This document shows, piece after piece, positions 15,005-23,814 of a stretch of 52,685 bases of DNA. The translations under genes were made by a program, and so were the position numbers. This DNA comes from Bacteroidales bacterium (GTDB lineage Bacteria; Bacteroidota; Bacteroidia; Bacteroidales; UBA932): contig JAILJO010000079.1 of NCBI GenBank assembly GCA_024694675.1, positions 1-52,685 of the forward strand. The letters are read 5' to 3'. Position 1 is the first letter of the stretch. Each line of letters opens with the position of its first letter. The notes beneath the pieces were generated by a model. That model did not search any database. It saw nothing but the letters and a program-made list of their open reading frames with translations, and was not told the origin of the DNA.

Positions 15005-16338
15005 ATCTCCTGATAGTATTTCTTTTCCTGCCTGCGGCAGCGGCTTTGTTCTGGTTGGCCCTTAATCCAATATTGGCCAGGAGGACCGGAACTTTCTGGA
15101 TCATGCAGGCTTTTTCGTTCGACCTGCTCTTATATTTTATATCCGACGGTTGCTACGCTACTCCCGGCATCCCGCCGGAGTTGTTGTTATATGCCCGTCT
15201 CCTGATGCTGGGTTCAGCTCCATGTCTTATTCCTATACTGTGGCTGTATTTCGACCGCCTCATCTTCAGGAGGCGCTTCCGTAGCAGTCAGTTCATCTGG
15301 ATACTGGCGCCGGTTGCCCTCCTCATATCCGGAATAGTTCTTACGGAAATCTGCGACAAACCCGTTGTTGCCGATTTCCTTTTACGCCTTTATCGGGAGG
15401 GTACCTCGGTTGCAGCGGAATATAAAGGCAGTATTCTGTGGCACTATTACATCTGGACATCGCTCTTCTTCAGAATTGTCATCGGCACGGAGTTCATTGT
15501 GGCCGCCTTTGCCCTTGTCCGCTTTGTCATAAGACAGAAGTTCAACCTTAGAAATGTCTGGAATTACCTGTTCAACGGAAGCAGCCTCAGGATAATTGAA
15601 CTCCAGACGCTGAACCTTGTTCTCCCTATGCTGTTCGTGGGACTCAAGCTCGTCTTCCTCAAGAGCTTCCTGGATACCCACATCTGGTTCTCCATATTCC
15701 TGGCCGTAGTAGTTACGGTTGGCTATTCTTCTTTGATGGTGGGCTCATTGTTCGGGGAGAAAAATGCCATCACCCGCATCCAGGCCAAGCATGTGATGTT
15801 CTTCAACTACAATAAGAAGATCAAAGGCCCCATTGTGGAAATCATGATGGAAGAACTCCTTGACGAAGCAGAGCAGGACGCCCTCCTCCGTTTCAAGGAA
15901 AAGATAGGGGAGAACCTCCACATCTCAGCAACCAGTCCAAAGGAATTGACGGCGGTAAAGGAACAGTTGTTCTCTACCGTTGCCGGCACGTGGGATGACA
16001 GTCTCCTTGCAAAATTCCAGGCCCTCATGCTCAACGAGCAGCTCTTCCTCCAGCCAAGCCTTACCCTTGCAGATGTGGCGGACCGCCTGCACACCAATAA
16101 GACTTATGTGTCCAAGATGGTGAACAACACCTACAACCTTGGATTCCCGGAACTGCTGAACACCCTCAGGGTAGACTATGCGGAACAGTATCTCCTTAGC
16201 CATCGTGACGCCAAACAGGAAGAGGTTGCCCGCGCCTGCGGTTTCCTGAGCGCATCGTCGTTCAACAACATCTTCAAGAAAATCACCGGCGTAACTCCCA
16301 AGGTCTGGCTGGTGGGAATGGGGAACAAACGTGGATAG
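15001..16338 (+). CDS. Multi-pass membrane AraC-family regulator
   Basis: In this 445-aa protein the first 250 residues form about six to seven hydrophobic helices (e.g. LLIVFLFLPAAAALFWLAL, WILAPVALLISGIVL, FSIFLAVVVTVGYSSLMVG). A short linker follows, then a C-terminal AraC HTH domain (about 340-440) with LADVADRLHTNKTYVSKMV and EVARACGFLSASSFNNIFKKITG. Membrane-anchored AraC proteins of this plan are known in Bacteroidota; ligands are mostly unknown. It overlaps the upstream lipoprotein gene by four bases and lies 3 bp from the response regulator gene, so all are likely co-transcribed with the HTCS. Confidence 0.8.
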   Translation: MNLLIVFLFLPAAAALFWLALNPILARRTGTFWIMQAFSFDLLLYFISDGCYATPGIPPELLLYARLLMLGSAPCLIPILWLYFDRLIFRRRFRSSQFIWILAPVALLISGIVLTEICDKPVVADFLLRLYREGTSVAAEYKGSILWHYYIWTSLFFRIVIGTEFIVAAFALVRFVIRQKFNLRNVWNYLFNGSSLRIIELQTLNLVLPMLFVGLKLVFLKSFLDTHIWFSIFLAVVVTVGYSSLMVGSLFGEKNAITRIQAKHVMFFNYNKKIKGPIVEIMMEELLDEAEQDALLRFKEKIGENLHISATSPKELTAVKEQLFSTVAGTWDDSLLAKFQALMLNEQLFLQPSLTLADVADRLHTNKTYVSKMVNNTYNLGFPELLNTLRVDYAEQYLLSHRDAKQEEVARACGFLSASSFNNIFKKITGVTPKVWLVGMGNKRG

Positions 16339-16341
16339 GAT

Positions 16342-16743
16342 ATGGCCGCCTCCAAACAAGACCTTTCCCGTTTCAGCGTCCTTATTGTGGACGATGTTCC
16401 CTTGAACCTTACCCTTGTTGAGAAGATGATAGGCCGGTTCGGATTTGACGTCCGTACCGCCTACAACGGCCTGGAGTGCATGAAGGAGATCATAGCCCGC
16501 AAGCCGGACCTCATCCTCCTGGACCTCATGATGCCCTCCATGGACGGCTTCGAGGTGATAACCAGAATTCGTGAGAACCCGGACTGGGCAGGTATCAAAA
16601 TCGTAGTACTTTCCGCCCTCAATTCCAACGAGGACATCGTCAAGGCCTATAGCATGGGCGCCCAGGACTTCATCACCAAACCCACAGTCCTTGACAAACT
16701 CACGAACTCCGTAGCAAAGCAGCTTGGAATTCCCTTGGCATGA
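16342..16743 (+). CDS. Single-domain response regulator (CheY-like)
   Basis: This 133-aa protein consists only of a receiver domain. The acidic pocket is Asp17-Asp18 (VLIVDDVP), the phospho-acceptor is Asp61 (LILLDLMMP), the switch Ser is Ser91 (VVLSA) and the conserved Lys is Lys113 (ITKP). There is no output domain. It lies between a membrane AraC regulator and the HTCS, with 3-bp and 1-bp spacings. It could act as a phosphate sink or connector for the HTCS kinase, or signal by protein-protein contact. Both are inference. Confidence 0.88.
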   Translation: MAASKQDLSRFSVLIVDDVPLNLTLVEKMIGRFGFDVRTAYNGLECMKEIIARKPDLILLDLMMPSMDGFEVITRIRENPDWAGIKIVVLSALNSNEDIVKAYSMGAQDFITKPTVLDKLTNSVAKQLGIPLA

Positions 16744-16744
16744 A

Positions 16745-19700
16745 ATGAAACGAATTATCCTCCCCACGCTTATTCTGCTGCTCAGTGCCTTCCTGGCCGG
16801 GGCGGCAGAACTACGTTTCCATACCATGCCCGAAACCGGCTATTACGGCGGCATCCACAGCATCGCGAAGGACAGCCTGGGCCGCATCTGGTTCAGCGGT
16901 TTCGATGCCGTTTACATGTACAACGGCGATTCCTTTACCCGCATGAACGACGCCCTAACGGTCCAGGAGCCCGAAAGCTACTGGAACATGGGCTGGCTCG
17001 TGACCGACAGGGAAAACCGCCTGTACCTTGCCACCAATCACGGCCTGCAGCGTTTTGACTGCCGCAGAAGCGCGTTCGAAATGGTCCTGGAAGGGAACAT
17101 CGGCAAGATTGAAAAGATGGCCGACGGGAGCGTCTGGATGATAAGAAACGGGGTCCCGTGCGGTCTGGACGGCAAAGAGCTGCCGCTCCCTGAAGGCTTC
17201 ATTCCGGACCCGATGACACTGACTCTTGACTGTACCGGCTCTCATGTGTATGCGGGCTCTGACGGGCGGCTCTACCGCTTCGGAGATGACGGCTGGGCTT
17301 TTTTTGCCGATTTTTCTCCTAGCACCGTCGTAGATGTCCAGGAGGCCGGGAACAACGTTTATGTCCTCACCCTTTCCGACGGCCTGCTCCAATGCACCGC
17401 CGGCGGGCAGGTTATCAGGCGTTTTACCCTGCCGATAGAAAATGACAGGGCCTCAACTGCAAAGCAGCTATACATGGCTGCTGACGGCAGCGTATGGGTT
17501 GCAACCCAGTACGGACTCATGACCGTAGATCCTGAAAGTGCCGAGACCACGGTCCTGAGGTCGAATCTCCAGTACTCGTTCTCCCTCCCCAACAACTCCG
17601 TCTGGTCTTTCCTTGAAGATGCCGACGGGGGAGTCTGGGTTGGCACTTATGGCGGCAAACTCGCTTTTGCAACTGAGGGTGACAGCGACGTGGACCACTT
17701 CTTCAAGGCCGTCCCGGGCGGTCTGGGACACCCCATAGTGAGCTGCTTCGAGGAGGACCCTGAAGGCAATCTCTGGATAGGTACTGAAGGCGGCGGAATC
17801 ACTGTCTGGGACAGGAGCAAAGACACCTTCTACTACTACAAGCAGCAGGATGGCAGCGGCCTCAGCTCCAACATGGTCAAGAAACTGCGCAAAGGCCCCG
17901 ACGGCACCATGTGGGCCTCCTTCTTCAACTCCGGCGTACAGACCTTCGACAGCCGGACCAGGCGCTTCCGGAAGCTTTCCGTAACCCATGGTCCCGCCGA
18001 TGCACCGCTCAGCGTGTATGACTTCCTCCCCGACGGAAACGGCGGCCTCTGGATGTCAGACCCCGACTCCCGATTCATGTATGCCCGGCTTTCCACAGGT
18101 GACATAACCTCCCTGGAGAAGCGCAGGAGCCAGGTTGAGACCTTCTTTGACGATGGCAAGGGCAACCTGTGGCTTCTCACGCATCATGGCCTTCAGGTGT
18201 TTGACAAGTCGAGAAAAGAGATAGTCAGGACCTATTATATCGAAGACCAGTCCTATGCCGTGAATAATCTCTGCAGCTACTGCATAACGGCCGGAGGGGA
18301 AATACTTCTTGGAACAAGGGGTGGAGGACTGAATATCCTCTCCCCGGACGGAAGCTATGCCAATGTTCCGCTTAACGGGCGCACCGTCTTCGGAATAGTG
18401 GAAGATCCCGTGACCAGGGAAGTATGGCTCAGCACCGATGAGGGCCTTTTCCGCCGCAAGGACGGCCGAATCCTGCCTTCAACCCTCAACATGCCCAGCC
18501 ACTGCGGCTCCTTCTATGTCAGGGCCGCATTCCTGAGCTCCCGCGGAGAAGTCCTCTTCGGCGGGACAGACGGCTTCATCCTGTTCCGTCCCGCGGCCCT
18601 TCGCTCCAACAGGCACAAGCCTGAGGTGTTCTTCACCGGCGTCAGGATAAACGACAAGCCTGTGAGCACGGAAAACTATATCGGCACATCCGGGTCGATG
18701 TCCCTCAATCACCGGCAGTCAAACGTGGCGGTGGATTTTTCATGCGACAATTATCTCTATCAGGAAAACAACCGCTATGCCTGCAGGCTCGTGGGGCTTT
18801 CCGGAGACTGGTCTACACTGCCTCCCGGCCAGAAAACGATGCGCTACTATAACCTTAAGCCCGGAAACTACCGCTTTGAGGTGAAGGCATGCAACAATGA
18901 CGGCCTGTGGGGTGACAGGGTTGCCGTCATGGAATGGACCATACATCCCTCCCCGTTCTTGTCCTGGTGGGCGAAAGTGCTGTATGTGCTGCTATTTGCA
19001 TCTGTGGTATATCTCGTATGGCGCTATTTTACCAACAAGAAGCTCTACGAGAACGAACTTGCCATGGAAAAACTCAAGGAGAAGAACATGCAGGAGCTTC
19101 AGAAGGCCCGCATCAACTTCTTCACCAACATCTCCCATGACCTCAAGACGCCGCTCTCGCTTATAGTGGACCCTCTCAGGCACCTGAAGGAAAGCATCCC
19201 TGCCGATTCCGAAGCAGGGAAGTATGCCGGTCACATCGAGCGCAACGTTGCCCGCATGCAGCGTATGATAGGCCAGCTTCTCACATTCAGGGAAATCGAG
19301 AGCAACAAGGTAACGCTGAATCCCGTTGCCGGAGACTTCGTAAGCTTCCTCAGGAGCATCTTCTCCCTCTTCGAGATTTATGCCGACCGAAAGAATATCG
19401 AGGTAGAGTTCGGTTCCCAATTTGAAAGTTATCCCTGCCTTTTCGACCATGAGGTAATCGAGAAAATATTCACCAATCTGTTCTCTAATGCAGTGAAATA
19501 CACCGCGGATGAGGGCTCAATCGTGGTTAATGTAAGGGAAGCCGGGAAGGATATGGTGGATGTTACAATTTCGAACACCGGACGTGAGATTTCGCAGGAG
19601 AATCAGCAGCGGATCTTCGAGGCTTTCAACCGCAGCCGGGATTTCCAGCCGGGCTTTGAAAGCAGTACCGGCCTTGGCCTTGCCATAGTTAAACAGCTCG

Positions 19701-20644
19701 TAACGGAAATCGGCGGCGATGTGGGTATATCTTCCGGCAACGCGCAGGTAGTCTTTACCGTTACAATTCCTCTCAGGCGCACGGAACTGCCAGCACATGA
19801 CGACGCCTCCCAGTCCTATGGCTTTGTGATGAAGGAGATGGACGACCTGTACCAGGAACTCCATGTCTCTTCCAAGGGGCCCCGCAAGGCATATACATTG
19901 GTAGTCATCGACGACGATGATGAGCTCCGGAACTATCTGGAGGAGTGCCTGTCGGCCCGTTTCAATGTCTACACGGCCTCTGACGGCTCCGAAGGCATAG
20001 AGAAGGTGGAAAAGGTCCATCCCAACGTTGTCATTACGGACCTCATGATGCAGGATACGGACGGTTTCGAGGTTTGCAGGAAGCTGAGGAGCAACATTAA
20101 GTCCAGCCATATTCCCGTCATTGTCCTTTCCGGTAATGCAGACCTCAAGGTTCGGGCAATGGAAAGCGGCGCCAATGTGTTCGTGGAGAAGCCTTTTGAC
20201 ATGGACTTCCTGTTCTCGCAGGTGGACGGCCTTCTGAGGATGCAGGAGGAAATGCGTGACTTCTATTCCAAAAAGTACGTTGCAGAGCCTTCCAAGGTGG
20301 TTATTTCATCAATGGATGAGGCTCTTCTTCACAAGGCCATGGAGTCCATAGAGAAGAATATGGACAACAATGACTACGATGTTGAGGAGTTTGTCTACGA
20401 CATGGCCGTGGGCCGTACCATCCTTTACCAGAAGATAAAGGATATAACCGGAATGTCCATCAAGGAGTTCATCCTGGAGATACGCCTTAAGAGGGCCGCC
20501 CAGCTTCTGAGGGAGTCTGACCTCACTATTGCAGAGATTTCCGACCGCACCGGATTTGCGAATCCTAAGTACTTCAGCGTTTGCTTCAAGCGCAGGTATG
20601 ACGTCTCTCCTTCCGATTTCAAGAAGCAGGAAAATCCCGCCTAG
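16745..20644 (+). CDS. Hybrid two-component system sensor/regulator (HTCS)
   Basis: This 1299-aa protein starts at ATG 16745, one base after the previous stop, and gives a signal peptide ending LAGAA. A periplasmic sensor of two seven-bladed propellers (about 25-640) contains many reg_prop repeats such as DSLGRIWFSGFDAVYMY and GNLWIGTEGGGITVWD. It is followed by a Y_Y_Y domain (about 650-735) and one membrane helix (about 739-763). The cytoplasmic part has a HisKA domain with His798 (FFTNISHDLKTP), an ATPase domain (NLFSNAVKYT, GLGLAIV), a receiver domain with Asp1099 (VVITDLMMQD) and a C-terminal AraC HTH. The family binds oligosaccharides and activates adjacent PULs. It most likely controls the promoter near 20,722. 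Confidence 0.95.
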   Translation: MKRIILPTLILLLSAFLAGAAELRFHTMPETGYYGGIHSIAKDSLGRIWFSGFDAVYMYNGDSFTRMNDALTVQEPESYWNMGWLVTDRENRLYLATNHGLQRFDCRRSAFEMVLEGNIGKIEKMADGSVWMIRNGVPCGLDGKELPLPEGFIPDPMTLTLDCTGSHVYAGSDGRLYRFGDDGWAFFADFSPSTVVDVQEAGNNVYVLTLSDGLLQCTAGGQVIRRFTLPIENDRASTAKQLYMAADGSVWVATQYGLMTVDPESAETTVLRSNLQYSFSLPNNSVWSFLEDADGGVWVGTYGGKLAFATEGDSDVDHFFKAVPGGLGHPIVSCFEEDPEGNLWIGTEGGGITVWDRSKDTFYYYKQQDGSGLSSNMVKKLRKGPDGTMWASFFNSGVQTFDSRTRRFRKLSVTHGPADAPLSVYDFLPDGNGGLWMSDPDSRFMYARLSTGDITSLEKRRSQVETFFDDGKGNLWLLTHHGLQVFDKSRKEIVRTYYIEDQSYAVNNLCSYCITAGGEILLGTRGGGLNILSPDGSYANVPLNGRTVFGIVEDPVTREVWLSTDEGLFRRKDGRILPSTLNMPSHCGSFYVRAAFLSSRGEVLFGGTDGFILFRPAALRSNRHKPEVFFTGVRINDKPVSTENYIGTSGSMSLNHRQSNVAVDFSCDNYLYQENNRYACRLVGLSGDWSTLPPGQKTMRYYNLKPGNYRFEVKACNNDGLWGDRVAVMEWTIHPSPFLSWWAKVLYVLLFASVVYLVWRYFTNKKLYENELAMEKLKEKNMQELQKARINFFTNISHDLKTPLSLIVDPLRHLKESIPADSEAGKYAGHIERNVARMQRMIGQLLTFREIESNKVTLNPVAGDFVSFLRSIFSLFEIYADRKNIEVEFGSQFESYPCLFDHEVIEKIFTNLFSNAVKYTADEGSIVVNVREAGKDMVDVTISNTGREISQENQQRIFEAFNRSRDFQPGFESSTGLGLAIVKQLVTEIGGDVGISSGNAQVVFTVTIPLRRTELPAHDDASQSYGFVMKEMDDLYQELHVSSKGPRKAYTLVVIDDDDELRNYLEECLSARFNVYTASDGSEGIEKVEKVHPNVVITDLMMQDTDGFEVCRKLRSNIKSSHIPVIVLSGNADLKVRAMESGANVFVEKPFDMDFLFSQVDGLLRMQEEMRDFYSKKYVAEPSKVVISSMDEALLHKAMESIEKNMDNNDYDVEEFVYDMAVGRTILYQKIKDITGMSIKEFILEIRLKRAAQLLRESDLTIAEISDRTGFANPKYFSVCFKRRYDVSPSDFKKQENPA

Positions 20645-20674
20645 AACGCGCTGTAAGGCCTGTTGTACAAAATG

Positions 20675-20713
20675 AAACCATTTCCGTACGAATGCGGGAA
20701 GTGGTTTTTTTCT
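20675..20713 (+). terminator. Intrinsic terminator after the HTCS gene
   Basis: An imperfect inverted repeat (AAACCATTTCCG at 20675-20686 with CGGGAAGTGGTTT from 20695) is followed by a T-rich run. It separates the regulatory transcript from the PUL operon. Confidence 0.75.
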
Positions 20714-20721
20714 TTTATTCA

Positions 20722-20729
20722 TACCTTCG
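20722..20729 (+). promoter_or_regulatory. Predicted -7 box of the PUL operon
   Basis: TACCTTCG resembles TAnnTTTG with one change and lies 24 bp before ATG 20754. A T-rich stretch at the -33 position lacks a clean TTTG, which fits an activator-dependent promoter such as one driven by the HTCS. Confidence 0.45.
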
Positions 20730-20753
20730 CACCGTAACACGAAACAAAGGCCA

Positions 20754-22259
20754 ATGAAACGTTACATCGAACTTCCCCTTATCGCAGCCGCCATTTTCAT
20801 GGCAGCCGTATCCTGCTCTTCTGGTAAAACGACTTATACCCCCGACACCGAAACCGTCCTCAGAAACCCTCTCAACGGCTGGGTAATGTACCTCAGGCGT
20901 GACTGGGACGAGAATTTCTGGGAAAACTCCGGTTATGACGCCATCCCTACTTCCGAGGGCGGAACCGTGAAGGTGAGCGACTACGCAAACACGGCATATG
21001 TGCGCACCAGCTGGGCCTCCTTTGAACCCGAGGAAGGTAAGTATGCCTGGAAAGACCCTGATTCCCGCCTGAACAAACTCTTCAGGAGCATCCTGGACAG
21101 GGGCATGAAACTGTCCTTCCGCATTGTTGTCGATGGCCGTGACCAGCGCCAGAACACTCCCGATTACGTTTTTGACGTAGGAGCGGAGTATTTCACATCC
21201 AAGGTGGGTAAAAACACCGTGCGCTCTCCCTATCCTGATGATCCCGTCTTTCAGGAGAAATACAGCCGTTTCATTGAGGCCCTTGCTGCAGAATACAACG
21301 ACATAGACAAGGTGGACTTCATCGATGCCTACGGCCTTGGCAAATGGGGAGAAGGCCATAGCCTTATATATAAAGACCCCACGAAGAACAGCGAAGTGAT
21401 GGCCTGGATTACCGGCCTGTATGCCCGCACTTTCACCGAGATTCCTCTCGTGATCAATTACCACCGTCTCATAGGAGAGCCTTCCAAGGATGGCTGGGGC
21501 CCGGTTTCAAAGGTGTCCGAAGGCCTGATCGAGCAGGCAATCGGCAATGGATACAGCCTCCGTCACGATGCCTTTGGCATGAACGGATACTATCAGGACT
21601 GGGAAAAGGCATTTGCCGCAAAATGGAATTATAAGAGACCTGTCATATTCGAAGGTGGTTGGATTACGGCCGCTCATCACCGTTACTGGGTAGACCCTTC
21701 AGGAGAATACCGCGAAGGGCACTCAGAAGACGTCCGCAAGGGCGAATTCAAGGCTGCAGAGGAGGCTCACGTGAATATGATGGACCTGAGGGTGAACGAC
21801 GAAGTGCGTTCATGGTTTGGACTGGAGTTTGACCTTGTGAAGCGTTTCATTTCAGAGGGCGGTTACCGCCTTTATCCTACATGGGTCAAAGCTCCTTCCA
21901 AGGCCTCGGGGAGCATTTCCGTCGAGTATGAGTGGGAGAATCTGGGCTGGGGTTACTGCCCTGTGAACATCCCCCAGTGGAACTGGCGTTACACGGTTGG
22001 CTTCGCTCTCCTGGACGGAAACGGCAACCCCGTGAAGAAATGGGAGTCTGAAAAGACAGACCTTTCCACCTGGCTCAAAGGAAACACTTATGATTATGCC
22101 GATACTCTGTCCCTTGACGGCGTAACACCCGGAAAATACACCCTTGCAACGGCGCTCGTAGACCGTAAAAAAGACCTTGAACCCGGTCTGGACGCTGCCG
22201 TAGAACCTTCCAGAAAGAGCGGCAGGTGGATCATAGTCAAAAAAATCACAGTCCGATGA
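20754..22259 (+). CDS. DUF4832-like TIM-barrel lipoprotein 1 (putative glycoside hydrolase)
   Basis: This 501-aa lipoprotein has Cys21 in AVSC. It opens with RNPLNGWVMY, then YVRTSWASFEPEEGKYAW, a pattern found at the start of many clan-A TIM-barrel glycosidases. Two Glu residues are conserved with both paralogs in the window: Glu200 in GLGKWGEGH and Glu300 in FEGGW. Their spacing of about 100 residues suits an acid/base on strand 4 and a nucleophile on strand 7. Residues about 380-501 are a C-terminal beta-sandwich (ENLGWGYCPVN, then FALLDGNG) resembling DUF4832. It is the first gene of the PUL and overlaps the next by four bases. Enzymatic activity and substrate are inferred, not established. 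Confidence 0.68.
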   Translation: MKRYIELPLIAAAIFMAAVSCSSGKTTYTPDTETVLRNPLNGWVMYLRRDWDENFWENSGYDAIPTSEGGTVKVSDYANTAYVRTSWASFEPEEGKYAWKDPDSRLNKLFRSILDRGMKLSFRIVVDGRDQRQNTPDYVFDVGAEYFTSKVGKNTVRSPYPDDPVFQEKYSRFIEALAAEYNDIDKVDFIDAYGLGKWGEGHSLIYKDPTKNSEVMAWITGLYARTFTEIPLVINYHRLIGEPSKDGWGPVSKVSEGLIEQAIGNGYSLRHDAFGMNGYYQDWEKAFAAKWNYKRPVIFEGGWITAAHHRYWVDPSGEYREGHSEDVRKGEFKAAEEAHVNMMDLRVNDEVRSWFGLEFDLVKRFISEGGYRLYPTWVKAPSKASGSISVEYEWENLGWGYCPVNIPQWNWRYTVGFALLDGNGNPVKKWESEKTDLSTWLKGNTYDYADTLSLDGVTPGKYTLATALVDRKKDLEPGLDAAVEPSRKSGRWIIVKKITVR

Positions 22260-23794
22260 AAAAGCTTGTCAGCATATTCACATCCATCCTTGTGATTGCC
22301 TCCTGCGGGAAGGAAAAACAAGGAGAAGAGCAGTCCGGCAGTATAGAGGTGAAGACCGAACAGGTGCGCCTTACCCCGGATCGCACCTCCATAATCAAGA
22401 ACCCCCTCACCGGCTGGGTCCTCTACGTTGGAAGGCAGTGGAACGACACTTTCTGGAGTACCCAGAACTACGATGCCATGCCCACGTCGGACGGTACCAC
22501 GGTGAAGGTATCAGACTATGCCACCTGCGCATATCTCAGGACAAGCTGGAAGAACCTTGAGCCCACGGAGGGTGCTTATGTATGGAAGGATCCCTCTTCC
22601 AATTTCTCCAAGCTTGTCGCAAGTCTAAGGGCCCGCGGCCTCAAGATGTCCTTCCGCGTGGTAGTGGACGGCCGTGACCAGGGCCTTAACACCCCCGAAT
22701 ATGTCTTCAATGCAGGCTGCGCATATTACACGGACGGAACACACACTGCCTGGAAATCCCCGTATCCGGACGATCCCGTCTTCCAGGAGAAATACGCCAA
22801 GTTCATCCACGCATTCGGCGAGGAGTTCAACGACCCCGACAAGACCGAATTCGTAGACGGTTACGGTCTTGGCCTCTGGGGTGAAGGCCATACCCTCATA
22901 TATAAGAACAATGCCAACAAGGCCGCAGTCTTCGACTGGATCACAGACCTCTATCTGGATGCCTTCAGCAGGGTTCCGCTGGTGATGAACTACCACAACA
23001 CCATAGGCGATTCCGTCAATGACAACAAGCTCAAGGCCGACACCGAAACCCTCCTTGACCGCTGCGTGGAGAAGGGGTACAGCCTCAGGAACGATGCCTT
23101 CGGAATGCACACCTATTATACGAAATGGCATCAGAGCTATGCCGCAAAGTGGTTCTACAAGCGTCCCGTTGTCATGGAAGGCGGCTTTGTCCTGAACACC
23201 CACCGCTACTGGATCTATCCGGAAGACGGCTACCGTGAAGGCCATCCAGAGGACGTCCGCTACGGAGAATACGAGCAGTCCGGCGAAAGCCGCGTGAACA
23301 TGATGGACTTCCGTACCAACGGCGAAATCCAGTCATGGTTCAAGGATGCCTTCGAACTCGTGAAGAAGTTCAACCAGGAAGGCGGCTACCGCCTGTACCC
23401 TGACCAGATAACAGTCCCCGTAGAGGCTTCCCACGGTGTCGATGTTACCGTATCCCACCGCTGGGTGAACCTTGGCTGGGGCTACTGCCCCGTGAATATC
23501 CCCCAGTGGAACCAGAAATACAAAGTGGCTTTTGCCCTTCTTGACCGCACCACTGATGAGACCGTGAAAGTGTTCGTCTGCGAAGACACGGACCTCTCCG
23601 AGTGGCTTCAGGCAAAGCCCAATTCATATAAGAGCAAGATAACCCTCAGCGGCTTCCCGGCCGGGAAATACACCTGGGCCGTGGGGCTTGTAGACCGCAC
23701 TAAGGGCGATGCCATCGGCCTTAATATGTCCGTGAAGGAGTCTTTCCTCACCAAGGACGGCTGGGCCAGGCTTGCCGATGTGACAATCAAATAA
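22256..23794 (+). CDS. DUF4832-like TIM-barrel lipoprotein 2
   Basis: This 512-aa lipoprotein has Cys17 in IASC. ATG 22256 overlaps the TGA of the previous gene and is chosen over an in-frame ATG at 22226, because it gives a clean lipoprotein signal. It is a close paralog of the upstream protein throughout: NPLTGWVLYVGR, YLRTSWKNLEP, SFRVVVDGRDQ, SPYPDDPVFQEKYA, GLGLWGEGH (Glu210), MEGGF (Glu308), LGWGYCPVNIPQWN. The two form a tandem duplication immediately before SusC. The shared Glu pair supports a retaining TIM-barrel hydrolase, or a binding protein derived from one. Confidence 0.68.
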   Translation: MKKLVSIFTSILVIASCGKEKQGEEQSGSIEVKTEQVRLTPDRTSIIKNPLTGWVLYVGRQWNDTFWSTQNYDAMPTSDGTTVKVSDYATCAYLRTSWKNLEPTEGAYVWKDPSSNFSKLVASLRARGLKMSFRVVVDGRDQGLNTPEYVFNAGCAYYTDGTHTAWKSPYPDDPVFQEKYAKFIHAFGEEFNDPDKTEFVDGYGLGLWGEGHTLIYKNNANKAAVFDWITDLYLDAFSRVPLVMNYHNTIGDSVNDNKLKADTETLLDRCVEKGYSLRNDAFGMHTYYTKWHQSYAAKWFYKRPVVMEGGFVLNTHRYWIYPEDGYREGHPEDVRYGEYEQSGESRVNMMDFRTNGEIQSWFKDAFELVKKFNQEGGYRLYPDQITVPVEASHGVDVTVSHRWVNLGWGYCPVNIPQWNQKYKVAFALLDRTTDETVKVFVCEDTDLSEWLQAKPNSYKSKITLSGFPAGKYTWAVGLVDRTKGDAIGLNMSVKESFLTKDGWARLADVTIK

Positions 23795-23814
23795 CCAAAC
23801 ATATCAAACAATCT

